A stretch of 63,597 bases of DNA from Selenomonas sp. AE3005. GTDB taxonomy: Bacteria; Bacillota; Negativicutes; Selenomonadales; Selenomonadaceae. Shown here piece by piece: positions 52,361 through 61,084 of this stretch (within the stretch, counting starts at the first letter, position 1; each line of letters starts with the position of its first letter). Where the stretch lies: contig NZ_CAJODG010000001.1 of the NCBI RefSeq assembly GCF_905233635.1, forward strand, positions 1-63,597, read 5' to 3'. The notes beneath the pieces are model-generated. The model was not told where the DNA came from and searched no databases. It saw only the letters and a list, made by a program, of their open reading frames with translations. A program made the translations under genes and the position numbers.

Positions 52361-52525
52361 ATGAACGACAAAGAGATTGCTAAAGATATTTTAATTCACG
52401 CACTAGAAACAGGTGCAGTCAATTATGAGAAAGCGACTACACCCGAAGCAGCAAAAGCAAACATTGAAATGATTTGCCAAGCATATAGAGATATTTTCTT
52501 AGTCGTAAATAATCCGAGAAGCTAA
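52361..52525 (+). CDS. 54-residue helical protein
   Basis: ATG 52361 after AGGAGG. Helical and soluble ('IAKDILIHALETGAVNYEKA'). Its stop overlaps the stop of the opposing gene by 4 nt. Unknown role. Confidence 0.6.
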   Translation: MNDKEIAKDILIHALETGAVNYEKATTPEAAKANIEMICQAYRDIFLVVNNPRS

Positions 52526-52701
52526 TTGATAGCTAACAATACATTCTCGCGAACTTCACGAAGATATTCAGGCGAAACATTGTAATTTTCAGTAGGTAAG
52601 CCTTTTACCTGTTCTAAAACTTTCTTACGAAATTCATATTGAATATCGTTCCGTAAGCTATCGTTAGCTTCAGTCCACGCCGTTTTTTCAGAATCAGTCA
52701 T
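52522..52701 (-). CDS. 59-residue helical protein
   Basis: ATG 52701 after GGAGG, 8 nt spacing; the extension to 52803 would run through a hairpin leader and is rejected. Charged and helical ('FRKKVLEQVKGLPTENYNVS'). A hairpin GAAGCCC/GGGCTTC lies in its leader. Convergent with the gene at 52361. Confidence 0.55.
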   Translation of the reverse strand: MTDSEKTAWTEANDSLRNDIQYEFRKKVLEQVKGLPTENYNVSPEYLREVRENVLLAIN

Positions 52702-52790
52702 TACAAGCACCTCCACATATAGATGAAGCCCCACCAAAGGCAGGGCTTCGCGGGGTAGGATTAAAGAAGAAATGAAATAAAAAAGATTAT

Positions 52791-52811
52791 AAAAAACTAG
52801 CAAATTGCTAG
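52791..52811 (-). terminator. terminator of the structured RNA
   Basis: Stem CTAGCA (52797-52802) / TGCTAG (52806-52811), loop of three, followed on the minus strand by six T. Confidence 0.65.
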
Positions 52812-52976
52812 TGGGGATAACGTGGATTGGGAGAGCGTCACACGTTGCTCTCCCCGTGAATTTGTCGAGTAGTTCGGCACTAATCAGCCCTCATTCGAGA
52901 TTCGGCCTTAACCGCGGCAGAATGAGTAACCGCTGCCGACGCGCCTGAGCGCATCAATGATAATGTTTACGGATAT
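52791..52976 (-). ncRNA. candidate structured non-coding RNA next to the integrase
   Basis: The 325-nt gap before the integrase holds no ORF but many stems. On the minus strand a promoter (TTGCGC 53010-53005, 16 nt, extended -10 TGTTATAAT 52991-52983) leads to a terminator (CTAGCA/TGCTAG, 52797-52811, then TTTTTT). Between them: GCGC/GCGC (52941-52952); CGGCAG/CTGCCG (52915-52938), whose loop pairs with CTCATTC (52890-52896) as a pseudoknot; and GGGAGAGC/GCTCTCCC (52829-52854). Length about 186 nt. Known integrase-linked RNA families (int-alpA, Lacto-int) should be compared. Confidence 0.5.
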
Positions 52977-53026
52977 ACCAATATTATAACATATTTTAAT
53001 TTTCGCGCAAGAGAAAGGATGGTTTT

Positions 53027-54211
53027 ATGGCACAAATAAGAACGCGAAAACGCGGCAAAACGTACAGTTACATTTTTGAGGCAGGTATTGTAAACGGCAA
53101 ACGAAAAGTCGTAGAAAAAGGAGGTTTTGCGTCAAAAGACGATGCGTATAACGCCGGTGTTGCTGCATTTACGGATTTCAAACACGGCAACATCGGTATA
53201 CTCAGCGAAAATATATCGCTGAGAGACTACATCGACAACTGGCTAAACGGTGTATGCGCTATCAACGTGCGCGAATCCACGTTAGTACAATACCAAAAAA
53301 TGATTAAGTATCACATCACACCACTTATCGGTGATATTGACCTGCAAGATTTAACCCCGGCAATGCTCGACAAGTGGATTAGGCAGTTGACACGCAAAGG
53401 ATTAGCTTACAAATCGCTAAAGCTCATATTGGCAATTCTGCGCCAAGCATTGAACTACGCTGTATACCCTGGTAATTTAATTCAGTCCAATCCTGCACTA
53501 TACATCAAGATACCACGCATTGCACCGCGTGACCTTATAGAACGCAAGATTATAACGCCAGACGAATTTACGGAGCTGATGAAAGATTTTCCAGCTGGTC
53601 ATGTAATGCACATCCCCACCCTACTGTTATATAATACAGGGATGCGCGTTGCGGAGGTCGCAGGCTTGCGATGGCAGGATATTGACTTAAAGAAAATGAC
53701 AATCTCAGTTAATCAGCAAATTCGTTATATATCCAAGGACAAGAAGTATTGCCTTACACCGCCTAAGACTAATAGTAGCAAACGAACATTCACCATCACT
53801 CCGGAGCTAGTCAAAGAGTTGTCAGCATGGAAAATCGAGCAGGCCAAAAATGAAATGGCTGCTGGTTCCAACTATATCGGCGTATATGCTGAGCCAGACG
53901 GAACTATTCATAATATGTCGAAGATATACGCTAACGGAATCAGAATTGACTTGGTTTGCACTAAGGCAAACGGCCACTCCTACCCTGCTGACAGTATCAG
54001 AAAGCAACTAAACGCCAAAGGCTATAACTCGCACTCCTTCCGTCACTCTCATGCGACATTGCTAGTTGAGGCCGGTGCTACACTGAAAGGCGTAGCAAAC
54101 AGATTAGGTCAGTCCACTACTCAAATGACTGAACAAGTTTATACTCACGCAACCAAGAAAATGGACTTGGACACTGCTGCCCTTTTCGGTAAAATTATGC
54201 AGACAAAGTAA
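53027..54211 (+). CDS. tyrosine integrase
   Basis: 394 residues. N-terminal AP2-like arm-binding domain (about 1-60), core-binding SAM-like domain (about 65-150: 'SLRDYIDNWLNGVC'), and a catalytic domain with Arg207 ('TGMRVAEVAGLRW'), His336-x-x-Arg339 ('HSFRH') and nucleophile Tyr372 ('VYTH'). Integrates and, with an excisionase, excises the prophage. Three direct repeats at its 3' end are likely arm sites. Confidence 0.92.
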   Translation: MAQIRTRKRGKTYSYIFEAGIVNGKRKVVEKGGFASKDDAYNAGVAAFTDFKHGNIGILSENISLRDYIDNWLNGVCAINVRESTLVQYQKMIKYHITPLIGDIDLQDLTPAMLDKWIRQLTRKGLAYKSLKLILAILRQALNYAVYPGNLIQSNPALYIKIPRIAPRDLIERKIITPDEFTELMKDFPAGHVMHIPTLLLYNTGMRVAEVAGLRWQDIDLKKMTISVNQQIRYISKDKKYCLTPPKTNSSKRTFTITPELVKELSAWKIEQAKNEMAAGSNYIGVYAEPDGTIHNMSKIYANGIRIDLVCTKANGHSYPADSIRKQLNAKGYNSHSFRHSHATLLVEAGATLKGVANRLGQSTTQMTEQVYTHATKKMDLDTAALFGKIMQTK

Positions 54212-54235
54212 GACATGCAGACAAATTGCAGACAA
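54199..54235. repeat. three direct GCAGACAA repeats (integrase arm sites)
   Basis: GCAGACAA at 54199-54206, 54217-54224 and 54228-54235, overlapping and following the integrase stop. Direct repeats at this position are typical arm-type binding sites of phage integrases. Confidence 0.6.
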
Positions 54236-54278
54236 TAACGCCCATAACCCTTGATTTTACTAGGGTTACAGGCGTTAT
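54235..54278. other. long hairpin at the prophage right end (terminator/possible att core)
   Basis: Stem ATAACGCC (54235-54242) / GGCGTTAT (54271-54278) continued by TAACCCT (54245-54251) / AGGGTTA (54262-54268). It separates the convergent integrase and cstA genes. It can terminate both, though T-runs are poor. Its place beside the arm sites makes it a candidate for the crossover region; the left att copy is outside the window, so this cannot be confirmed. Confidence 0.5.
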
Positions 54279-54310
54279 CTCATTAGTTTATACTTATCGG
54301 AAGTTATGCT

Positions 54311-55987
54311 TTATTCCGTTACAGACTCAGGCTCATTGGACTTCAGCAAGCCGCTACCGCAATGTTTAGCAACCAAGACAGCCAATGTCATCAACGCAAT
54401 TGCCAGCACCAATTGCAAGCCGTCCACCATCAATACAAAGTTTCCTGCAGACAATTTGCCGACAATCCCAACTACACTGAGTACCAGCGCACTCATGGTC
54501 ACCAGGAACATAAACGTCATCGGTACATATAACATCCAGCCTGTACGTCCCGTGGTTTTGAGGAACAATGCCAAGGAAATCAGTACCAACGCTGACAACA
54601 GCTGATTAGCGGCCCCAAACAACGGCCAGATATTCATATAACCTGCCAGGCACAATGCATAAGCCAGTACCAAGGTAATTACCGTTGCAGCGTATTTGTT
54701 CATCAGAAACTTTACAAAAGCATTGCCTTCCTCGCCTTCGCTGGGCGTTGCCAGCTCCTGCAAAGACATGCGGCCGATACGGGCTACTGAGTCAATTGTC
54801 GTCATGGCCAGTGCAGATACACACATAGTTATAATGCAGGCCGAAACTGCAGCCGGCAGACCGAACATCTGGAAGAAACCGCCGATAGCACCAGCAAAAA
54901 TCTGGAACGGCGTCCCTTGCGGCAAAGTACCATTGCTGGCAGCTGCGCAGGCAATTACCAGAGCCACCACACCAAACAGGGATTCTACAAGCATCGCCCC
55001 ATAGCCAACCGGCAGCATATCGCGTTCATTCTTAATAGCCTTGGAAGAAGTACCGGAAGAAACCAGACTATGGAAACCGGACACAGCACCACAGGCAATC
55101 GTGATAAAGAGAATCGGGAACAAAGACTGACCTTTAACCGTAAAGCCTACAAAAGCCGGCATATTGATAACCGGATTGGCAACCAACACCCCTACTACAC
55201 CGCCAAATACCATGCCCAGGAGCAGGAAAGAGCTCAGATAATCACGCGGCTCCATCAGCAGCCACATGGGCAGTACCGAGGCAATAAAGCAATAACCAAA
55301 AGTAACATAACGCCAGCTGTTAGCATCAAGATACAGCGGGAACTCCATTCCAACTGCAAACATTGCCAAAACCAATACAATAGCCACGAGCAGTTTTACA
55401 ATCCCGGATGGTTCAAACCGACGGATGAAAAAACCAAAGCCCATAGCAACAACAATATATAACATGGAAATCGTAGCTGCCTGTGCGCCGGGAACATTTA
55501 AGGCACCATCTTTGGCAAAACCACTAAAGGTATTGGCTAAGATATCAGCAAAGGCTGCCAGCACCAGCAAAGTAAACAACCAGCAAAACAACAGGAACAG
55601 CCGTCTGCCAGCAGCACCGACATATTGCTCAATCAGCATTCCCATGCTCTTGCCCTGATTTTTTACCGAGGCATACAATGCCGTGAAATCCTGCACTGCA
55701 CCAAAGAAAATGCCGCCTACCAGCAGCCAGAGCATGGCCGGAGCCCAGCCGAACATAGCCGCGATAATCGGCCCAGTCACAGGGCCGGCACCGGTTATTG
55801 AGGAAAACTGATGAGCAAAAACTGTAAACCGCGAAGCCGGAGCAAAATCTCCGCCATCCTCGTACATTTGTGCAGGCGTCTTTGCTGACGGGTCAATCCC
55901 CCACGTCCGCACCAGCCAGCGCCCATACAGAAAATAAGCAGCCACAAAGGCCGCCATGGCAAAGCCCACAAGTGTTAAACCATTCAT
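54311..55987 (-). CDS. cstA: CstA-family carbon starvation/peptide or pyruvate transporter
   Basis: 558 residues, about 15 membrane segments. Conserved CstA stretches: 'TPAQMYEDGGDFAP', 'HQFSSITGAGPVTGPIIAAMFGW' (in parts), 'FHSLVSSGTSSKAIKNERD' and 'FGAANQLLSALVL'. Imports peptides or pyruvate during carbon limitation. It belongs to the short form of the family. Chromosomal gene flanking the prophage; ribosome site GGAAGG. Confidence 0.9.
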   Translation of the reverse strand: MNGLTLVGFAMAAFVAAYFLYGRWLVRTWGIDPSAKTPAQMYEDGGDFAPASRFTVFAHQFSSITGAGPVTGPIIAAMFGWAPAMLWLLVGGIFFGAVQDFTALYASVKNQGKSMGMLIEQYVGAAGRRLFLLFCWLFTLLVLAAFADILANTFSGFAKDGALNVPGAQAATISMLYIVVAMGFGFFIRRFEPSGIVKLLVAIVLVLAMFAVGMEFPLYLDANSWRYVTFGYCFIASVLPMWLLMEPRDYLSSFLLLGMVFGGVVGVLVANPVINMPAFVGFTVKGQSLFPILFITIACGAVSGFHSLVSSGTSSKAIKNERDMLPVGYGAMLVESLFGVVALVIACAAASNGTLPQGTPFQIFAGAIGGFFQMFGLPAAVSACIITMCVSALAMTTIDSVARIGRMSLQELATPSEGEEGNAFVKFLMNKYAATVITLVLAYALCLAGYMNIWPLFGAANQLLSALVLISLALFLKTTGRTGWMLYVPMTFMFLVTMSALVLSVVGIVGKLSAGNFVLMVDGLQLVLAIALMTLAVLVAKHCGSGLLKSNEPESVTE

Positions 55988-56057
55988 AAATAAGACCTTC
56001 CTTCAAGAAATGGAATAATATGAGTGCTATTCCACTAGATATTTATGTACAATGAGT

Positions 56058-56086
56058 ATAATAACACTATTATAAATATGTGTCAA
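56058..56086 (-). promoter_or_regulatory. cstA promoter
   Basis: On the minus strand TTGACA (56086-56081), 17 nt, TATTAT (56063-56058), about 70 nt before the cstA start. Confidence 0.65.
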
Positions 56087-56187
56087 CTTGTAAACCTAAA
56101 TATAATAAGAAAAAGCCAAGTCTTTTGGGACATTGACTTTTATTTTCATTCGATATGAATGTCACTACACGCCCTGCAGCCGCTTTT

Positions 56188-56505
56188 TCATGTTTTCTTC
56201 CATACAATGCCCTCCCGTCGAATTTCTTCGCACAAAGTATCTGCTGCATTTGACATGTCAACAACATTTACATTATACGGAATGGTCGATTCCTCTAAAA
56301 TATCCCGTAACTCGGCTATTTGTACCGAAACATCGCCTGCTAACGGTTCAATTGCCACATCGACATCTGAACTATCCTCAAATACTAGCCGAACCTGCCC
56401 CACGGGAATACTATCCTGCATCAAAACATAAATACGAACGCCATCATCTGCCAACGCCGTCTCAAACCACTTCTGATGGCTTTCCCAAGGAATAGGTTCT
56501 GTTAT
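56188..56505 (-). pseudogene. degenerate MNT-type nucleotidyltransferase
   Basis: The second half matches minimal nucleotidyltransferases: 'SSDVDVAIEP' (catalytic Asp pair), 'IAELRDILEESTIPYNVNVVD' and 'IRREGIVWKK'. The expected Gly-Ser-x-x-Arg-Gly motif is missing; in another frame 'YSRG' is visible, so a frameshift is likely. Upstream, the coding frame continues to an ATA (56505) placed where an ATG is expected after AGGAG. Probably a remnant of a HEPN/MNT toxin-antitoxin pair. Confidence 0.55.
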
Positions 56506-56594
56506 ATCACTCTCCTATCACATTGCACAAAATGACAGAATATAGTAAACTATTACTAACATCCACTTCTATCGTTCTAGCGAGGCTAACAACT

Positions 56595-56906
56595 ATGTTT
56601 TCAATAAAAGATATCCAGCTTCGATGCCAGACTGGCAAAATAAAATGGTCTTTACATGCATCCGAACGCCTGCGAAAGCGCAATATTAGTACCGAAGATA
56701 TTCTGCACTGCCTTATGCACGGCGAAATCATAGAAGAATATCCCGACTATTGGCTAAATCCTGCGGCTTTAGTTTTTGGCTGCAAAGTTAATGGTCAAAT
56801 TATTCATGTTGTAGTCGGTATGGATGATTTCATTCATATCGTTACTGCTTACTATCCAAATCTTGAAAAGTTTGAAGCCGACTTAAAGACAAGAAGGAGG
56901 TCCTAA
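56595..56906 (+). CDS. DUF4258-type putative toxin
   Basis: 103 residues from ATG 56595. 'IKWSLHASERLRKRNISTEDI' and 'HVVVGMDDFIHIVTAYYP' match DUF4258, a RelE/BrnT-like fold. Paired with the YgiT-type zinc finger 2 nt downstream, the usual toxin-antitoxin order for this family. Probable target: mRNA or ribosome; inferred. Confidence 0.75.
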   Translation: MFSIKDIQLRCQTGKIKWSLHASERLRKRNISTEDILHCLMHGEIIEEYPDYWLNPAALVFGCKVNGQIIHVVVGMDDFIHIVTAYYPNLEKFEADLKTRRRS

Positions 56907-56908
56907 CC

Positions 56909-57136
56909 ATGTCATGCTTCTATTGCAAAGGCGATATCGTGCCCAGCACTACAGTCTATACCGTACAGATTGACAATACCGTTATTGTAATCAAAAATGT
57001 TCCCTGCGAGGAATGTGAACAATGCGGTGAAATTGAGATTTCACATGAAGTTATGCTAAAATTAGACCACATTATCAACATCGCTAAACAACTTATGCAG
57101 GAAGTTGCGGTTATCGACTATAAATCAGCCGCATAA
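56909..57136 (+). CDS. YgiT/MqsA-type zinc-finger antitoxin
   Basis: 75 residues with Cys pairs 'CFYCKG' and 'CEECEQCGE' forming the zinc site of the YgiT-type antitoxin N-terminal domain, and a dimerising helix. The MqsA C-terminal HTH is absent. Ends in a strong terminator. Confidence 0.75.
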   Translation: MSCFYCKGDIVPSTTVYTVQIDNTVIVIKNVPCEECEQCGEIEISHEVMLKLDHIINIAKQLMQEVAVIDYKSAA

Positions 57137-57145
57137 GCCTCAGCT

Positions 57146-57180
57146 AATGAGTCAGCCCATCAGCTGACTCATTTTTCTTT
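57146..57180 (+). terminator. terminator of the toxin-antitoxin operon
   Basis: 11-bp perfect stem AATGAGTCAGC (57146-57156) / GCTGACTCATT (57163-57173), then TTTTCTTT. Confidence 0.85.
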
Positions 57181-57385
57181 GCATGGATAGCAGATGCGAA
57201 GATATCATCAACTTGTTTATCGCTTTGCAAATATCTCCATTGGCATCATAATGCTGACCAGTGTGAACAATGACTTCCTCAATTTCCTCATTTCCTGCAG
57301 ATTCATTATACTTTTCAATAGTTCTTGACACAACTGCAGCTTTTATAAACTGTGGCCGAGCACCTATTACTGTGACTATTTTCAT
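57152..57385 (-). pseudogene. wecB: truncated UDP-GlcNAc 2-epimerase (WecB)
   Basis: Residues 1-49 ('MKIVTVIGARPQFIKAAVV', 'VIVHTGQHYDAN') are the start of a WecB-type epimerase of about 370 residues. After that the sequence departs and stops inside the neighbouring terminator stem. The downstream bases in another frame read 'DKQVDDIFASAIHAKK', apparently the tail of a different lost gene. A deletion scar. Confidence 0.75.
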
Positions 57386-57434
57386 GTTTTTTATCTCCAC
57401 CTATTCCACTTTATCTCTATTTCAACAACAGGCG

Positions 57435-60400
57435 TTAGCATTCAATCCTCTTTTGGGACTCTGCTATATTATGCATAGCCTCACGTTTGTATTCATCTGA
57501 AATTTGCCTAAGGACATCCGCATATCGAGAATACCCCTTCGCCTCCACAAAATCTGCCCTTTCTTTATACTCATCAGATAGCTTCAATTCTGGCTTTCCT
57601 GATGGATCAACAAAATGTACTCCTCTTTGATTAATTATACCTAAATAATATCCTCGACGAAGCGCATCATTTTCTGGTAAATTTAATTCCTGGATAACAG
57701 AAATTGGTGGAATGTTATCAGCATCCAAAGTCGCATAAGACATTCCTGAACCAACCGTATGCATTGCAACTTCATAACGGTCATTTTCTTTACTCCACTT
57801 TTTCACCGAATTCATCCAATCTCTAAACCTATTTTCATCAAAATCACCATTCCAATTAATACCTGGAGTAACCTTATAGTGAAGCAGGACTTTAACCAGT
57901 CTATCAGCCAAACCTTTACTTAGTTCCACTTCATTGTTGTCATCTGATTTTCTTTTGTAAAACAGTTCAATCATGCTACAAAAATAATCTGGTTCAAGAC
58001 TTAATCTCGTATTTAATGCATGGGGTTGCTCTCCTGAATATATATCGATGAACGGCAAATAAATAAAATCTATATCACTTCGCATTGCTAAATCAATACC
58101 ATCCTGCTTTTGGAACCATCTAATTATGTTTTTTACAGCATAACTATCAATCGATTCACTGCCTATGGATTCCTCCGTCCCTGCAAGTTTTAATAAATTG
58201 TATATTTCATTTTCCTCAAAAACTGATTCGAAATCGGAACGTCCAACTATATTTACGGCTGTCACATACCGTTTGCAAGACTTAAGCTTTTCTAGAATAG
58301 TCCTAAAAAAACTATGCTCTTCCTGATCGCAACAATAAGGCATAGCCGCTTTTTCCCAATAAGCAGATTCATCAGGCAAAACTGCATCTACTATGTTTAT
58401 TAATTCTTGTGATAACGGAATCTTTGACAATATATCCAAAATAAATCCTTTATCCTTGTGACACAAAGACGTGGCAAGAACGTCTGATGCCCCATGCCTA
58501 TATAGAAATATTCCCAGGCAGGAAACAGTGAACTCTTTTGACAAGTCACCCGAATAACATGCATCAATTATCATTGACTGCTCCTCCACATTCAGTGAAC
58601 CACCAAGTCTCCTTGCAACGTCCTCTATGCTTTTTACGGCCAGACCAAATTTTTCTGTTTCCTTATATCCATAAATATCAAATATTTCTTTTACAGCCTC
58701 ACTCTTTTTAGTCTCAACCCTTTTCCAGATACTTGCATCATTCCCATTATAAATAAAACTCTTCGAACCCAAATACCACTCGCGATACTTTAATCTAATA
58801 TCCTCAGGCTCCATTTTTTTGATCAAATTCAAAAGTATATTTATTTTATTATATATAACCATCCCCTGTATAGGTTTTAAAAAATCAATTTTCTCATGTA
58901 ATTTTAACCAAAGATTAAAACACCGTTCTTTTGTATTACTTTCAATACAGGCATTTATGTGACTCAAATAATTATCTAATGTTTGCTCATCCATATATTC
59001 TATTTTACCAGTCAATTCGACAAGCCTTGTAACATCACTATCAGCCTCATCAACAGCCAAACTCAATAAATAATCATATTCATTTTGAACTTCCTCATCC
59101 GTAACCTGTATCTTTTCCGGTATATCCAATAACATATGCCGTGGTCCAGGATTATTCGTGGTCGTCCCCCTATATGTTGGCAATAATTGACTTAACACAT
59201 CCCAAAAAACAGCTGCGTTTTCATATTTTAAGCTTAATAATGCATTCTTTCTTTTCGAGAAACCTGCAACCGTCTGTGGATACCAAGGCAATAATATGGA
59301 AACGATAGAATTTTTGGGTGTATTAGTCCAATTAGTTTTCTTATATGGCAGTGTTTCCAACAAGCCTAATATTCGTATAGAAGGAATTAAATGATCGGGG
59401 AACCATGCCAATATTTCCAAAGGCCACAACAGATAAGAAACATAATTCATTGAGCCAAACAAATCATTTTGTTGCGGGAATAAGTGCAAAATCTCTTGAG
59501 GTTGATTTTTTATTCCCTGTTCAACTACATACAAAAAAGCATCTGGATCCAACTCTGCTAAATATTGCAAACAATCTCTGAGGCTTGCCCATCTAGTCCA
59601 TTCAGCATTTTCCAACAATTCTCTTACCAAAAAAGAAATAGTATTTTCAATTTTATTACGATTGCACTTCGACATATCAGGAAGAACTTTTTTCACCCAA
59701 CATACACTTTTAATTAAACTATTGCGTAGTTCAACAGAATTTTCATACTCCCCTGAAGCAGACGAATAGTAATCATTTTGATGCATCACCATTTTACTTT
59801 TTTGCTGCAGAACAATTTTAGTTGCTTTGATTAATTTTTCAACAGAATCATCAAACAGCATATCTTTACACCGGACTAATAATTCTTCTTTATGAAGCAC
59901 CATCCAAGTTCCATTGGTCAACTGTAAATATTCAGCGTTTTTCAAAATCATTTTCTTGGCTTTTAGTTCGAACTCTGAATAATTTAAGTCTGAGATTTTT
60001 TCAATAATCTGCCGGTCATAATCATTATCTTCCCTCCAAGCTCCAATTAAAGCGATAGTAGGAATAAAAAAATCTATCTCCATAATTGGAGAAGGAATAA
60101 ACGATATTTGATTTTTGACAACGAATAATTCCCGTATATCTTTATTAATGTTATTTATGTTAATAGAAGCAGCAGACTGATTGCAGAATCCCGCATATTC
60201 TACAAGCCTTGCCCAAACGGCGCGAGCATCCATCGAAGAATTGCATTTAATTAACGAAGATGCTAATGCACGATTTATACTTTCAGCACAATCCGTATCA
60301 AACAACAATAATATAAAAGCCTTACAAAAACGCCACAATTCAGAAGGTAACGGCTCACTTCCTTTAGCGTCTATAATTATGTTTTTTATATCACAGTACA

Positions 60401-60893
60401 TTTTACCACAATCTGAATTAGCAAAATAAGGAATACTTATTCTATCTTTAAACTCTTTTTCATCGACTGAACCAATAGCCTGCTCATGTAAAAACCTTAG
60501 CGCCTTCTGCTTATTAATGGGAATCTTTGCTGTCATCAAAGCGATTTTGTCGTTTTCTTGATCAAAATAAGCTTTACAAAAATCACTCCACGCAGCACAA
60601 ATAACTTCTCGAAATGTATTATTTTTTTCAGTTGCCTCCACACTGTGTTTTATTTGGCAAAGCAATTTTCCTTCTGTATTATTCCTATATGTTAAGACTA
60701 CTATATCATCAACATCATACCCTAAATGTTTGGCTTGAAAACATACTTGCTTTATTTTTTCATTCATTGCAGGGCAAAATCCATCAATCAATAGCAAAAG
60801 AAGGAACATAGCCTGTATTTGCTGCTCAAAATTTCCGCCACCATTTCCAGTGGAAAAGGGAGCACTTATTTTACTAACCAAGTTTTTCCCCAT
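57435..60893 (-). CDS. large nuclease-like putative defence protein
   Basis: 1152 residues from ATG 60893 (GGAG, 8 nt); the reading to 60983 is an unlikely extension. Residues 15-150 look like a DUF4297/Cap4-type PD-(D/E)XK nuclease: 'STGNGGGNFEQQIQAMF' (Glu23), 'GYDVDDIVVL' (Asp62/63), 'LLCQIKHS' (Gln80-x-Lys82), then 'AAWSDFCKAYFD'. The remaining 1000 residues are helical repeats ('ALIGAWREDN', 'LPWYPQTVAGFSKRKNALLSL'). No P-loop is visible, unlike the Avs/STAND proteins with a similar start. AT-rich compared with cstA, so likely acquired. Lies in an island with a toxin-antitoxin pair, a truncated gene and an IS. Defence role is inferred. Confidence 0.6.
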   Translation of the reverse strand: MGKNLVSKISAPFSTGNGGGNFEQQIQAMFLLLLLIDGFCPAMNEKIKQVCFQAKHLGYDVDDIVVLTYRNNTEGKLLCQIKHSVEATEKNNTFREVICAAWSDFCKAYFDQENDKIALMTAKIPINKQKALRFLHEQAIGSVDEKEFKDRISIPYFANSDCGKMYCDIKNIIIDAKGSEPLPSELWRFCKAFILLLFDTDCAESINRALASSLIKCNSSMDARAVWARLVEYAGFCNQSAASININNINKDIRELFVVKNQISFIPSPIMEIDFFIPTIALIGAWREDNDYDRQIIEKISDLNYSEFELKAKKMILKNAEYLQLTNGTWMVLHKEELLVRCKDMLFDDSVEKLIKATKIVLQQKSKMVMHQNDYYSSASGEYENSVELRNSLIKSVCWVKKVLPDMSKCNRNKIENTISFLVRELLENAEWTRWASLRDCLQYLAELDPDAFLYVVEQGIKNQPQEILHLFPQQNDLFGSMNYVSYLLWPLEILAWFPDHLIPSIRILGLLETLPYKKTNWTNTPKNSIVSILLPWYPQTVAGFSKRKNALLSLKYENAAVFWDVLSQLLPTYRGTTTNNPGPRHMLLDIPEKIQVTDEEVQNEYDYLLSLAVDEADSDVTRLVELTGKIEYMDEQTLDNYLSHINACIESNTKERCFNLWLKLHEKIDFLKPIQGMVIYNKINILLNLIKKMEPEDIRLKYREWYLGSKSFIYNGNDASIWKRVETKKSEAVKEIFDIYGYKETEKFGLAVKSIEDVARRLGGSLNVEEQSMIIDACYSGDLSKEFTVSCLGIFLYRHGASDVLATSLCHKDKGFILDILSKIPLSQELINIVDAVLPDESAYWEKAAMPYCCDQEEHSFFRTILEKLKSCKRYVTAVNIVGRSDFESVFEENEIYNLLKLAGTEESIGSESIDSYAVKNIIRWFQKQDGIDLAMRSDIDFIYLPFIDIYSGEQPHALNTRLSLEPDYFCSMIELFYKRKSDDNNEVELSKGLADRLVKVLLHYKVTPGINWNGDFDENRFRDWMNSVKKWSKENDRYEVAMHTVGSGMSYATLDADNIPPISVIQELNLPENDALRRGYYLGIINQRGVHFVDPSGKPELKLSDEYKERADFVEAKGYSRYADVLRQISDEYKREAMHNIAESQKRIEC

Positions 60894-61084
60894 AACACTA
60901 TCTCCATATGCTAATAACACAACAATAGGTTTGATAAAGCAATAGTAATACATGAGTACATAAAAGACTATATCTTTATACAAACATAAAAAGCCCGCAC
61001 AGGTTACATTATATGTAAGCGGAAAATCATTCGGTGTATCCCATATATGAAAAGGACCTGACCAGCACCAGTCATGTTCAAATT

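Noticed and set aside
52791..53010. tRNA or tmRNA next to the integrase
   Set aside because: No cloverleaf, T-loop or CCA end can be drawn; the stems are arranged differently.
54917..55462. 181-codon plus-strand frame
   Set aside because: Antisense to cstA, low-complexity and without a ribosome site.
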